A program made the translations under genes and the position numbers. Below are positions 1 to 9,485 of a DNA stretch of 64,000 nucleotides, in pieces. The notes under the pieces are model-generated. The model saw only the letters and a program-made list of their open reading frames with translations, was not told the origin of the DNA and searched no databases. How positions within the stretch are numbered: the stretch's first letter is position 1; every line of letters starts with the position of its first letter. Source of the stretch: Opitutaceae bacterium TAV5. GTDB taxonomy: Bacteria; Verrucomicrobiota; Verrucomicrobiia; Opitutales; Opitutaceae. The DNA lies in NCBI GenBank assembly GCA_000242935.3, contig CP007053.1:5379001-5443000 (forward strand). Reading direction: 5' to 3'.

Positions 1-1
1 C

Positions 2-361
2 CTGTTCATGGGCGGCTACGACCGGCAGCGCGGTCGCACCGAGGCATGCCGGATCGAGCGCAACACGTTTTTCGAAAACGACACCCTGGGCCACGGCAAC
101 GGGGAGATTCACCTGCAATTCGATGTGCGCGACACCGCGATCCTCCACAACGTGATCGTCACCGGCCCGCAGGCACTCGTGATCGGCAACCCTTACGCGG
201 AGAACACGGGCAATACGGTGGATCACAACGTGGTCCGCGCACCCGGCACGCCGCGGTGGCGATGGAAGAACCGGGAGCATGCCGGCTGGCGCGCTTGGCG
301 CGAAGCCTCGGGGCAGGATGCGCATTCGGTCTTCAGCGAGACGCCATCCGGCAAGCGCTGA
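2..361 (+). CDS. C-terminal part of a right-handed beta-helix protein (partial)
   Basis: The frame is open from the window edge, so the start is missing; about 119 residues remain. The repeated pattern of short strands with Asn-rich turns (IERNTFFENDT, LHNVIVTG, VDHNVV) is typical of parallel beta-helix repeats in pectate-lyase-like or carbohydrate-binding proteins. No catalytic motif lies in the visible part, so substrate and activity cannot be named. The last 30 residues are basic and outside the helix pattern. It is probably a secreted polysaccharide-active or surface protein, in keeping with the many glycan genes nearby (inference). Confidence 0.6.
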   Translation: MFMGGYDRQRGRTEACRIERNTFFENDTLGHGNGEIHLQFDVRDTAILHNVIVTGPQALVIGNPYAENTGNTVDHNVVRAPGTPRWRWKNREHAGWRAWREASGQDAHSVFSETPSGKR

Positions 362-580
362 ATCCGGATCAACACCGCCAGAACTGCCTCACTGAACAGA
401 AGCCCGGGAAGCCGACCTGCCAGGTGGTGAGGGAACATGATATATCAATGCCCCGCGGCTTTCGGATTTTTACACAAAGATCGCAAAGGGCGCAAAGAGC
501 ACAGAGCGGCACAGCCACAACCGAAGGGAAGAATGGCCACAAGAAACACAAAAAAACACGCCGCGCATGAAATCCTCCAT

Positions 581-596
581 CGCGCTTATAAGCGCG
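581..596. repeat. 16-bp TTATAA-centred palindrome, copy 1
   Basis: Perfect palindrome CGCGCTTATAAGCGCG, preceded by CCTCCAT and followed by CGGAAGATT. The same core and flanks occur in the opposite orientation at 9470-9485, so it belongs to a dispersed repeat family rather than being a single operator. Confidence 0.75.
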
Positions 597-712
597 CGGA
601 AGATTCTCGCCGACAGAGGGTAATTTTGTGTTTTTTGTGGCTGAAAGAAATCCGGGGGGAGAGTTTTGGCCGCGAAGGGGCGCAAAGGGGTTTTTGCAGG
701 GGAGCTCTCCAT

Positions 713-728
713 GGCGCTTATAAGCGCC
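713..728. repeat. 16-bp TTATAA-centred palindrome, copy 2
   Basis: Perfect palindrome GGCGCTTATAAGCGCC. It differs from copy 1 only in the compensating outermost bases, so the symmetry is conserved while the sequence changes. The upstream CTCCAT is shared with copy 1. Confidence 0.7.
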
Positions 729-952
729 ACCCAACGTTTCATCCGCGTGAGGATTTTTGCGCTCCTTCGCGGCAAAGAAATCCGGGGCGGGGAGGGGTCG
801 CAGGTAATCCGGGAAGCACGTAATGGTCCCTCAGCCAAAATCCTCGCGAATATGAGCGAATACCCATGATGGAAATGCAACGTATTGTCCGTTATCTCCT
901 TCGCGGTCTTCGCGATCTTTGTGTAAAACCCAAAATATTCAAAATACTGGCA

Positions 953-1660
953 TCAGATCGAGGGTGCCTGTTTCTCTCGGTCAGCGGGTCTGTCCGCTTG
1001 GGTCCGGGCAATGACCCAGACCTGCACGGTTTTGCTGACGCCGTTGGCGAATTTTGCCGTCACGTTGATCGCGGTGCGCGCCGGAGCGGATGCGTCGGGA
1101 CGCTGAATGGTGAGGATGCGCCGGCCGGAGACGGGATGGGTGGACACGGAGACTTCCAATGCATCGTTTTCGGGTACGGCGGTGAGTTCTTCCAGCGGCG
1201 AGTCGGCGGAGACGGTGATTGTGGCCGATTTTGAACTTTCCTGTTGTGCACCGCTGCGAAACAGGAGGGCGCGGGGAGAGACGGAGAGCAGTTCGGGGAT
1301 GACGGTCTCCAGTCGCAGCACCACCGGCTTGTCGGGCGCAGCGGCGGTGCGCACGCGGATTTCCTTGCCCTGCTTGCCGGTCCGGTCGCCGAAGGTGAAC
1401 ACGGCCTTGATCTCGCCGGCTTCGCCGGGCTGGTAAACCCGTTTTTCCAGTTCCGGCACCGTGCACCCGCAGGAGCTGTCGAGCTTCGTGATCTCCTCGG
1501 CGGTCTCGCCCGTGTTTTTGAACCGGAAGACCGCGACCATCTCCGTGTCCCCTGCTTGGGCGGGTTGAGAGATCGTGGTCGTCTCGAAAACCAGGGCGGC
1601 ATGCAGGGACGCGGTTGCCAGGAGGCAGCAGGATAGAGCGAGGAGGAATCTCTGGATCAT
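953..1660 (-). CDS. Secreted DUF1573-family protein
   Basis: About 235 residues. An N-terminal signal peptide (residues 1-22, hydrophobic core LLALSCCLLATASLHA) is followed by a DUF1573 domain: VFRFKNTGE, then the hallmark DSSCGCTVPE, then the PGE..I...F pattern. This is an Ig/ASH-like fold found in exported proteins of Bacteroidetes, Planctomycetes and Verrucomicrobia; its molecular role is unknown. The CGC cysteines are intact. A second beta-sandwich region fills residues 120-225. The ATG at 1660 is preferred over a TTG one codon upstream. It stands alone, behind the Rhs/immunity pair on the same strand but separated by about 76 bases. Confidence 0.8.
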   Translation of the reverse strand: MIQRFLLALSCCLLATASLHAALVFETTTISQPAQAGDTEMVAVFRFKNTGETAEEITKLDSSCGCTVPELEKRVYQPGEAGEIKAVFTFGDRTGKQGKEIRVRTAAAPDKPVVLRLETVIPELLSVSPRALLFRSGAQQESSKSATITVSADSPLEELTAVPENDALEVSVSTHPVSGRRILTIQRPDASAPARTAINVTAKFANGVSKTVQVWVIARTQADRPADREKQAPSI

Positions 1661-1736
1661 CAAGTGGAATATCAGGGTGTGTTTCGGATTTGGTGAATAA
1701 AAATCGCAAATATAAGGTTTGGCTCTCTGAATCAGT

Positions 1737-2246
1737 TCATCCGCTTGTTAGAACTTGCAGATCCTTTCCTACATACCATTTATCCCCTCGTTTAATAAAC
1801 GGAACTTCATATGTAAAGCCGATCTCTGATATATTACGTATCTCTAATATGGCTGTATTTCCAGAAAGAGTTATCCTTCTGCTCGGATAAAGTGCTGCTT
1901 CTGGCATTCCCAATTGTTCAAATCTGAGTTTAAATCCCTCCATGAGACCGGGCTTGCTTATTAGCAATGCCCGGTATTCTGGATCTAACAATTCCAATGA
2001 TTCTTCAAAGTTGTTTTTGGCCATCAGTACATGCAGGCGTGCATATGTTTCATCTATCGTTCTGTATGCTTCTCCGTTTATGGTTTTCGATACAAAGTCC
2101 GTAATCCATAAAGAAGAGAATATCGCAATTAATGATAAAGTTAAAACAAGGATAGCCCTTGTTTTTTTCTGTTTTTGGCATCTTGCCAACAGCAAGATGA
2201 GGCTGATGCACAAGAATAGTGAGAGAAGGAAGACAGAAAGTTTCAT
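1737..2246 (-). CDS. Small membrane protein after the Rhs gene, candidate immunity protein
   Basis: 169 residues; no known family recognised. Two hydrophobic segments (about residues 3-20 and 31-49, with KKTR between them) are followed by a soluble region of about 120 residues that resembles DUF4878/NTF2-like folds in length and ending (..RGDKWYVGKDL), which is tentative. It starts 8 bases after the stop of the Rhs gene on the same strand and shares the unusually low GC of the Rhs tip. Known Rhs loci place the cognate immunity gene exactly here, so that is the inferred role. A two-helix membrane anchor would suit a toxin acting in the envelope or periplasm. It could also be an unrelated acquired gene. 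Confidence 0.55.
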   Translation of the reverse strand: MKLSVFLLSLFLCISLILLLARCQKQKKTRAILVLTLSLIAIFSSLWITDFVSKTINGEAYRTIDETYARLHVLMAKNNFEESLELLDPEYRALLISKPGLMEGFKLRFEQLGMPEAALYPSRRITLSGNTAILEIRNISEIGFTYEVPFIKRGDKWYVGKDLQVLTSG

Positions 2247-2254
2247 GTACTGCT

Positions 2255-5200
2255 TTATGGCCTAAACGTTCCAGTGTTACTAATAAATAAAAATCCTGAT
2301 GGAGCACTTCGCGGAGTGTAGCGGCTGAAAACTGAATGTATATTTCCTATCTGATTCCCGTTGTGCTTCCACTTCCACAGAATAGGCATATAGGAGCTGT
2401 TTCTATGAGGCCCTTCTCCATTGTCCCAGACACAAAGCGATTGAGCTTTGGTTAGTGCCTGCATTTCTCGTTTCATCTCTTCGATATCAGCAAAAACACC
2501 GGTAGCAATCAAGACCCCAAGATAATCACTTGGCAGGTCTTCAACCGAAAAGGATGACTTGGAGACAATGTCTCCGCCCAGCCAACCGCCTTGATACATT
2601 TCCCAATAAGTTTGAAATTGCAGCTCGATGCCTAATATTATTTCTGTCTGATCTTTGCCAGACACTCGACCTTTGTAATTAAATAAAATAACAGAAGAGA
2701 AACGGCTGTGCCCTCTGGCCTGAGCCGCTTCTCTTATCATATAATCAGTGATACCAGGGTATTTTTCATAATCACGCATAGCGGCCATGATTTGCCTTGC
2801 TCCTTGAGTAGTTGCTCTGGCATGTGCTAGATCAATCCATCCGGCTCCTCGTGAATAGACCGTCCGGCCTCCTTCAATATCATTTCTCTTAATCAGACCT
2901 AATGCATCTATTTGTCCGATCACATCATTCTCGACCATCCCATACAAATTCAGTCCACCTTCCTCCTCGATGGGATCCCTGCTTGGCCACCGTCCCGTTG
3001 AAGGATTATAATAGCGATAGCCATAGTAATAGAGGCCGGTGAGCCGGTCCTGGTATTTGGTGGAGAACCCGAAAGGTAAGTCATCACTGATGCCGGTGGT
3101 GATGACGGATTCACCAAAAGCACCGTATTCACGCTGGCCAGCGAGGGAGCCGTCGGCCGTGTCGATCCATGCGATGATATTGCCGTTGGCATCGTATCCG
3201 GGAGCATACACCGTTGTGCCCGCGCCGCTCCACAACAGGCCGCCGACGCCTCCAGCACCTTGCAGACTTCCGCTCAGATCGAGACCCCAGATATGGCTGT
3301 GCAAGAGTTGACCGGCATCGAACTGGTCGTACTCGGCGACAAGGTTCCAGCCATCGTAGAGGGAGAGGTGTTCCTCGATAAGAACTCCGGCCGGTGTCGG
3401 CAGGGTCTTGAGGCGTACGGCAATCCGGCGACCCTGCGTGTCATAGTCGTTTTCCTGCCGGAAACGGATCAGGCCTGTTGCGGTGGCCATATCCTGGCGC
3501 ATTTCGACAGAAGCCAGCCGGTTTTCGCCGTCCCAAGAGTAGTTCCAGCGACCGTCTTGCGTCAGGTTGCCATCAGCGTCGTAAACGAAGGTTTCCGGGT
3601 CGCCGGGGATGAGGTAGGGATCGGTACTGCCGGTGGTGGCAAACGAGCGGGTTTCGGTGGCGACCTGTTCCGGCGGTCCGGGATCGACCGCCTGAATCTT
3701 TATTTCCGCGTTGACCGGGTCGGGATCGTTGTCGAAGGGGGCGGCCCGATAAAAATCCTCGCCGGTGCGGGTGGTCAGGCCGTCGTTGACCAGCACGGTG
3801 ACGGCAGTCGAAGCGGAGCCGCGCACGTCGATGGCGCCGGGATAGTCCCGCTGCGTGTAGCGGTTGAGCGCGTCGGAGGTGTATGCCGCCGTGCGGCCGT
3901 TGGTGGTCGTGCTCATGCGGTTGCCGATGTCGTCAAAACTGTACCCGAAATCGTACCCCGGCAAGGCCGTGTTGTCGGAGAGGCGCTTTTGCGCCGAGGT
4001 CACCTGTCCGAGCGCATCATAGCCGTAGGCCCAGCGCCGGGAATCCTCATGGGTGACCTGCGTACGCTGGTTGGCCGCGTTGTACGTGTAGTCGCGGCGG
4101 GCATGCAGGGAGGAACCGTTGCCGAGGGTGTCCACGCGGGTGACGCGCCCGAGCACGTCGAACGTGCGCTCCTGCCGGGCGCGCTCGGTGGAGCCGTTCT
4201 TGATCGTGACGCCGGTCACCGTGCCGAGGTTCGGATGGTAGCTGTAGGCGGCCGAAAGATTACCCTGTGTCACAGTTGCCAGACGCGAGGAGGCATCGTA
4301 AGCATAGCTCACGGGCAGAATCGAGCTTGCCGAGAGAGAGTCTGGCCGTTGCAGGCTGTCGAAAGTGCGGGTGACCGACTTGCCCGACAGCAAGCCGGTG
4401 CCGGTATAGACCTCACCGGTCAACTGGCCGCTGGTGTAGGTACGGGTGAGCAGGCCGGCGGCATCGGTGGTCGTGTGCAGACGACCAGAGCGGTCATAGG
4501 TGTGGGTGACCGCCGGCGTGCTGTCGCTGTAGGCGACGGAGGCCAGGTCGCCGGCATCGGTGTAGTCATACGTGGTGACGACGCCGCGCGCCCAGGTGCG
4601 CGTGGCCAAGCGCCCGGCGGGGGTGTAGGTGTAAGCCGGTCCCTGGTTGTCGGCGTAGCGCTTGTTGAGCAGCCAGCCGCGCTGGCTGTCGTAGTTCCAG
4701 GTGGTAACGGCCTCGCCGGCGGTGCCGGCAAAATCTTTCCAGGTGGTCAGCGTCCTGAGCCGGCCTTGCGCGTCGTACGTGTATTCTTGCGGATACGTGC
4801 GTGCGCCCCAGGTGCGTTTTACCTGTCCGGTCGGGTAGTACGTGGTTTCGGTTTCGGCGGCGTCAGGATGGGTGACTTTCGACTGCCAGCCGCGGTTGTT
4901 GTACGTGTAGCTCGTGGTCTGCGCACCGTCGCCGGGATCGGGCGTGGTCACCGAGGACACTTGGTCGTCATCAAAATACGAATACGTGGTCGCGCCGATA
5001 CCGGTCACCGTTTGCGTGACGAGCCGGCCGTGCGGATCGTAGGCGTAAGCGACTTGGGAAAGGGTTACGTTGTTGGCATCCTTGCGGGTTTCACCGGTCA
5101 GGCGGCCCTGGGCATAGGTGAGGATGCTGGTGGAACCGTCGGGAGCGGTCGTCGTTTCGGTGCGGTTGCCCGTGCCGTCCTGCGTGACCGCGGTGTGCGT

Positions 5201-8200
5201 GGTCAGGCCGCGGAAGGTGGTCCAGGATTGCAGGCTGTCCAGCGCCGTCTCGTTAACCGAGACGGTCACCGGGTTGTCGCCGGCGCTTTCCCAGACTTCG
5301 GTGGTCGTGCGTCGGACGGTGGCGCTGCCGCGGGTCGTGTACGTGGTGACAGTGCGGGTGATGCGGTCGTCGCCAGCGTAGTCGATGGTGCCGTTGCGCT
5401 CCAGGTCGAGGGCGGTCACTGTCTGCTCGCCGCGGTCGTTGTACGCAAACAGGGTCTGCACGCCGTCGGCGTCGGTCAGGCTCACCAGCTGGCCTTTCGC
5501 GTTGTAGCCGGAGGTTTCTTCGGCGTTGTCCGGATAGCGGACCAGGTGGTTGCGGCCGGCGTGGTCGCGGTAGCGTTTGACCCACTGCGCTGCCGGCGTA
5601 CCGGTCGGTTCGTCACCGGTGGGGAAAAACTCCTGCTCGTATTCGCCGTCGGTATCCGCGCCGTAAGCGTAATCGCGCCACGGCGCGGCGTCGCCACGGA
5701 CCGAGGCGGGCGAGCCGTCCGGGTAGAAGATGGAGATTTCCTCGCTGGTGTCGGGGTGGACGGTTTTGCGCTCGGTCAGGCCGCCGGAAAGCAGCGTTTC
5801 AGTGTACGTGGTCACGCGGTCGAGGGCATCGGTCGAAGTCAGCAACCGGCCGGCGGTGTCGTATGTCTGGGTCGAGACGGGAATCTGCGAATCGTCGCTT
5901 CCGACGCGGGTGGTCGAGATGACCCGGCCGGCCGCGTCGTATTCATAAACGGTGGAGACGCCGCCGACGGTCTCGCGGGTGACGCGGCCGAGGTCGTCAT
6001 GCTCGTACGTGGTCAGGATGCCGTCGCGGCTGCGGAAGGAAGCCAGCCCGCAGCACGACGAATACTCCCGCTCTTCCGTGGTGCCGTCGAGGAAGGCGAT
6101 CAGGGTGGGCCGGCCGAGTTCGTCGCGGTCCATGACCACCGCGGAATCGACGAGCAGGCCGTTCTCGTAGATGTTGCGTTCCAGTTCCCGGCCCAGTTCG
6201 TCCTCGATGACTTCGGTGCGGCGTCCGATGATCGAGCTGTCAAGCTGGAGTGCGCCCTCGTATGTGGTCCAGATGCGCCCGCCGGCTTCCTGCGGATCGA
6301 GCAGCAGGCTGGTGGCCGTGCCGTCGGGTCGTTGCGTCCAGACAGTCTTGTACTGGAGCAGGCCATTGACGCCGGTACGGGTGATCGTGACGAGGTTGGT
6401 GGAGGCATCCCAAGCCGCGCCGGGCACAGTGCAGACGATCTCGCGTTCCTCGGTCCAGGCTTCGTCACGCTCGCCGTTGGGGCCGAGCCCGCCGGTGGCC
6501 GTCAGCGTCAGCCGGTGACGTCGGCCCGTCTCCTGACCGAGCAGGGTGTCGGTTTGCGTTTCCAGCGCCTCGTCTTTTCCGTCGCCGTCCAGGTCGGTGA
6601 CGGTGGCGTAGGTCCAGGTGGTCACACGGTTGAGGTTGTCGGCCGACTCGAAGGCACTGTCCAGAAACTGGCTGACACGTTTGGCCTTCCGGCCCTCACT
6701 GTCGTAGGTCCAGCTTTCCCAGTTGCCGGTTGAGGTCTGCCGGGTCTTCAGTTCGCCCAAGGCGAGACCGTCGGTCGTGGCGTTGTCGTAATACGTGTAG
6801 ATGGTCGTGACGGCGGCGGTGCCCGAGCCGGTGATTTCCTCGATGGTCTTTTCGCCGAAGGCGTACGTGCGGGTCTTTTTCACGGTGACCTGCGCCACGC
6901 TGTTGTCAGGGTTGACCAGTTCGCGGGTCTCCACCTTGAGGTCTCCCTCGGTGGTGTAGGTGAGCCGTTCGGTCTTCAGGCCGTTGCCAGAGGTCGTTTC
7001 CCAGTCGCCACCGTCCTGGCTGAAGACGGTTTCGACCGATTTGCCGTTGCGCGTTTCGGTGATACCGAGACGGGGGTTTTGCGGCGTGGAGCCGGAGGCC
7101 TCGGCAATGGTGTAGCTCACCAGCGGCGTGCCTGTGACTGCGTACAGGCCGGTCTGTTCATCCGGGCTGCCGACCTGCGAAGCCGGATACACGCGGATTT
7201 CGTATGAGGTCACCGACAGGGTCACGATGTCTGCCAGACCTTCCGGCACCAACACCTGCCGCAGGTGGTCCGAGGTGTCGCTGATGACCTTCACCTCGGT
7301 CCCGGAAAAGGCGGCCAAGGTCAAGGTCTTTGGGGTAAAGGTGTCGGCCGTGACGGTCTCCTCCCTGATGCGAAGCACACCGGCTGTCCGGCCGCCGGCG
7401 AGAGCGCCCAGGTGCATGAGAAATTCCACACTGCTCGTGCATGTTTCCGGACTGCCCAGGGTCTGTGCCCCGGGAGGAATCAGCCGGATCGAGCTTTCGA
7501 CCACCTCGGTGACTTTGTTGGCGCGGGCGGGAACATCGAAGTCGATTTCCCCGTCCTTGCATCGCTTGTCGGTGGCCAGAGTGATCCCCTGCTCGGTCGT
7601 GTACTCACCGTTCAGAAACACTGCTTCGCCGCTGGCGTCGAAGCCGCCGAATTCGCCGACACGAAGATCGCCGATGATGTTGTAACTTGCCCCGCAGGCA
7701 TCCTTCAGGGTGATCGTCACCGACCGGGCGTTGGTGAAGGAAAGGGGAGAGGTCGACTCGGGAGTAGTGGTTCCCAGGCCCTGCGTGAAGGTGCGACGGA
7801 AACCGGCCTCCTTCTCGCCTCCCTCTCGGGCGATGGCGTCCTCTAAGGTGTCGGGGTCGGAGAGGGTGACCGTAAAACCCTGATCAGCCGGGTGATGGTA
7901 AGAGCCTCCCGGAAGACCCTGGTAGGGATAGGAACCGCAACCCCGAATGGTTTGGGCAGTCAGGGTCTGGGTTCTCTTCATATAGTGGTTGCCAGTACAA
8001 CAATACTGTTCAGTGGAACACTCCTCCTCGTTGAACGGATACAGGATATAGTCATAATCATTATCCCAAGTCGGACCTTCGCCGGGTGATCGATAAACCT
8101 TCTGATTGGTGTGCCGGGTGTCAGTCTCCATTCCTGCCGAATCCCAGGTCGCACTGCCGGACCATACGGAAATGACCTGATAGTAATAGGTATATTCTCC

Positions 8201-8551
8201 AGCGTCGTTTATCCTGGTGTCTGTAAAATCCAGATAACCGTCAACAGACTGCGTCTTCCACTTCCACACCGGGCCGGCGTTCCACGGGGCCACCGGGTCG
8301 GAATTGTCCTGCGTGTTGCCCGTGGGCCGGTAGCCGGACCAGCCGATCAGCTCTCCCTCCCCGGTCATGCTTTTGTAAGCTTTTACTTTCCCCTCCTCAC
8401 TGCCGCATTGTCCCCATGCCTGAAGGGCTGGAACCAACAATGTCAAAATAAACATGGGCAGGCGGACGATGTCTGTCATGGCTCGGCGAGCTTCTCCACG
8501 GATACCGGTGATTCTCGGGAGAACGTTGAGGGCGTTTCTGGAACGGCTCAT
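2255..8551 (-). CDS. Large Rhs/YD-repeat protein with a variable C-terminal tip
   Basis: 2098 residues. A hydrophobic export segment lies at residues 25-48 (MTDIVRLPMFILTLLVP); translation may really begin at that internal ATG (position 8479), but the ATG at 8551 overlaps the upstream stop as ATGA, which favours coupling. Residues about 560-1850 are YD repeats (YDAAGRV, YDALGQV, YTYNNRG), which in Rhs/Tc proteins fold into a hollow shell. The core ends with the hallmark GLYYYGYRYYNPSTGRWPSR, then DPI..EGG.NLYG and DALGL near residue 1883. The last ~210 residues are not repeats, are much more AT-rich, and begin with a GAGWIDLAHA motif that vaguely recalls DUF4056. This is the position of polymorphic toxin domains; the activity is unknown. 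Confidence 0.85.
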   Translation of the reverse strand: MSRSRNALNVLPRITGIRGEARRAMTDIVRLPMFILTLLVPALQAWGQCGSEEGKVKAYKSMTGEGELIGWSGYRPTGNTQDNSDPVAPWNAGPVWKWKTQSVDGYLDFTDTRINDAGEYTYYYQVISVWSGSATWDSAGMETDTRHTNQKVYRSPGEGPTWDNDYDYILYPFNEEECSTEQYCCTGNHYMKRTQTLTAQTIRGCGSYPYQGLPGGSYHHPADQGFTVTLSDPDTLEDAIAREGGEKEAGFRRTFTQGLGTTTPESTSPLSFTNARSVTITLKDACGASYNIIGDLRVGEFGGFDASGEAVFLNGEYTTEQGITLATDKRCKDGEIDFDVPARANKVTEVVESSIRLIPPGAQTLGSPETCTSSVEFLMHLGALAGGRTAGVLRIREETVTADTFTPKTLTLAAFSGTEVKVISDTSDHLRQVLVPEGLADIVTLSVTSYEIRVYPASQVGSPDEQTGLYAVTGTPLVSYTIAEASGSTPQNPRLGITETRNGKSVETVFSQDGGDWETTSGNGLKTERLTYTTEGDLKVETRELVNPDNSVAQVTVKKTRTYAFGEKTIEEITGSGTAAVTTIYTYYDNATTDGLALGELKTRQTSTGNWESWTYDSEGRKAKRVSQFLDSAFESADNLNRVTTWTYATVTDLDGDGKDEALETQTDTLLGQETGRRHRLTLTATGGLGPNGERDEAWTEEREIVCTVPGAAWDASTNLVTITRTGVNGLLQYKTVWTQRPDGTATSLLLDPQEAGGRIWTTYEGALQLDSSIIGRRTEVIEDELGRELERNIYENGLLVDSAVVMDRDELGRPTLIAFLDGTTEEREYSSCCGLASFRSRDGILTTYEHDDLGRVTRETVGGVSTVYEYDAAGRVISTTRVGSDDSQIPVSTQTYDTAGRLLTSTDALDRVTTYTETLLSGGLTERKTVHPDTSEEISIFYPDGSPASVRGDAAPWRDYAYGADTDGEYEQEFFPTGDEPTGTPAAQWVKRYRDHAGRNHLVRYPDNAEETSGYNAKGQLVSLTDADGVQTLFAYNDRGEQTVTALDLERNGTIDYAGDDRITRTVTTYTTRGSATVRRTTTEVWESAGDNPVTVSVNETALDSLQSWTTFRGLTTHTAVTQDGTGNRTETTTAPDGSTSILTYAQGRLTGETRKDANNVTLSQVAYAYDPHGRLVTQTVTGIGATTYSYFDDDQVSSVTTPDPGDGAQTTSYTYNNRGWQSKVTHPDAAETETTYYPTGQVKRTWGARTYPQEYTYDAQGRLRTLTTWKDFAGTAGEAVTTWNYDSQRGWLLNKRYADNQGPAYTYTPAGRLATRTWARGVVTTYDYTDAGDLASVAYSDSTPAVTHTYDRSGRLHTTTDAAGLLTRTYTSGQLTGEVYTGTGLLSGKSVTRTFDSLQRPDSLSASSILPVSYAYDASSRLATVTQGNLSAAYSYHPNLGTVTGVTIKNGSTERARQERTFDVLGRVTRVDTLGNGSSLHARRDYTYNAANQRTQVTHEDSRRWAYGYDALGQVTSAQKRLSDNTALPGYDFGYSFDDIGNRMSTTTNGRTAAYTSDALNRYTQRDYPGAIDVRGSASTAVTVLVNDGLTTRTGEDFYRAAPFDNDPDPVNAEIKIQAVDPGPPEQVATETRSFATTGSTDPYLIPGDPETFVYDADGNLTQDGRWNYSWDGENRLASVEMRQDMATATGLIRFRQENDYDTQGRRIAVRLKTLPTPAGVLIEEHLSLYDGWNLVAEYDQFDAGQLLHSHIWGLDLSGSLQGAGGVGGLLWSGAGTTVYAPGYDANGNIIAWIDTADGSLAGQREYGAFGESVITTGISDDLPFGFSTKYQDRLTGLYYYGYRYYNPSTGRWPSRDPIEEEGGLNLYGMVENDVIGQIDALGLIKRNDIEGGRTVYSRGAGWIDLAHARATTQGARQIMAAMRDYEKYPGITDYMIREAAQARGHSRFSSVILFNYKGRVSGKDQTEIILGIELQFQTYWEMYQGGWLGGDIVSKSSFSVEDLPSDYLGVLIATGVFADIEEMKREMQALTKAQSLCVWDNGEGPHRNSSYMPILWKWKHNGNQIGNIHSVFSRYTPRSAPSGFLFISNTGTFRP

Positions 8552-9234
8552 GGACTGTAAGCAATCAGGTTGAGGGTGGCGGGAGAGATCGGCGTGGCAG
8601 CGACGTTCGGATCGGTGCCGGCCAAAAATTCTGCAAGGTTGGACAGGCCGTCGTTATCGGGGTCGGCGGCGGGATCGATGCCGATATGGCCGAAGTGGGT
8701 CAGTTCCCAGTTGTCGTCGATGCCGTTGCCGTCCGCATCGGTCAGCAGCGGGGTGAGGGTTGTTTCGACCGCAGACTGGAGGAGGGTGAAGCGGTCGACC
8801 GGGAGGTTTTCGGGAGGCTGCCAGAGGATGGCGAGGTCTTCGGGCGGAGCGGGCAGGGCGGAGAGGTCCCAGGTGTAGGTCAGGGCGTCGTCGCTGGCGG
8901 TGAGGGCGGGGGCGAGCGGAGTGGTCCGGTTGAGGAGGGTGGCTTGGGGCGGGAAGAGCGGCGGGAGGGCGTCGGCGAAGGCGACGCGGAGGGAGAGGGT
9001 GTCGAGGTCGGGGAGAAGGGCGGCGGGGAAAAGGGTAATGTCGCCGCCACTACGCAGGAGGAGGCCGCCGGTGTCGTGGTCGGCGGGGAGGAGGACGGTA
9101 TCCGGATCGGGGGCGGTGAGGTCTGCGGACCAGCCGGACCAGGTTTCCCGGGAGTCGGCGGCGGGGAGGAGAGAGGCGAGACCGAGCACAAAAACGGGCA
9201 CGGCAAACCGGTTGAGGTGGAAACGGGTGTGCAT
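8548..9234 (-). CDS. Secreted protein with Ca-binding TSP3-like repeats, coupled to the Rhs gene
   Basis: About 228 residues from the ATG at 9234, chosen because it starts directly at a good signal peptide (hydrophobic core FAVPVFVLGLASLLPAA); an upstream start would add a 53-residue tail without coding character. The middle is a proline/leucine-rich beta-type region without a recognised family. The C-terminal part carries DADGNGIDDNWE and DPDNDGLSNLAEFLAGTDP, acidic loops typical of thrombospondin type 3 or dockerin-like calcium sites that are common in Verrucomicrobia exported proteins. Its TGA overlaps the ATG of the Rhs gene, so the two are probably translated together; it may be an envelope partner or accessory of Rhs export (inference). 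Confidence 0.65.
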   Translation of the reverse strand: MHTRFHLNRFAVPVFVLGLASLLPAADSRETWSGWSADLTAPDPDTVLLPADHDTGGLLLRSGGDITLFPAALLPDLDTLSLRVAFADALPPLFPPQATLLNRTTPLAPALTASDDALTYTWDLSALPAPPEDLAILWQPPENLPVDRFTLLQSAVETTLTPLLTDADGNGIDDNWELTHFGHIGIDPAADPDNDGLSNLAEFLAGTDPNVAATPISPATLNLIAYSP

Positions 9235-9469
9235 GGCCGGGGAGATTAATCGGGTTGGCTGAGCGGTGACCGAGGCGTGGTGGTAGCGTTCCCGGAGGAG
9301 CGGTATCGGTAGAAGTGACGAGGCGGACTGTACGTCCGTCCGGAAAACCGGCGCTCCGTGAAATTTGTCATTTACTCGGCATATCCTGGTCAATCAGCGC
9401 TGGTGGTCGGCCCTACGGGCGATCGCCTGCGGCAATGCCATCTCCAGTCTGCCCGGCGTAAATCTCCCG

Positions 9470-9485
9470 CGCGCTTATAAGCGCG
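9470..9485. repeat. 16-bp TTATAA-centred palindrome, copy 3
   Basis: Identical core to the copy at 581-596. Read on the minus strand, the flanks also match (CCTCCAT before, CGG.AGATT after), so about 45 bases are shared between two loci 9 kb apart in opposite orientation. Confidence 0.75.

Larger units (their letters stand above)
362..952. other. Intergenic stretch made of dispersed repeats, no gene seen
   Basis: No convincing gene is present. The stretch is a patchwork of short repeated words: cacaaag/gcaaag runs near 471-510, 'aaagaaatccgggg' near 645-660 and again near 774-790, and two 16-bp palindromes centred on TTATAA. The same words recur at 9470-9870. Open frames here are short and their translations simply repeat the repeat unit. 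Confidence 0.6.

Noticed and set aside
3260-6733. Very long plus-strand open frame (over 1,100 codons)
   Set aside because: It is the antisense of the YD-repeat region. The translation is Val/Gly/Arg-rich without any domain, as expected in GC-rich DNA opposite a long gene.
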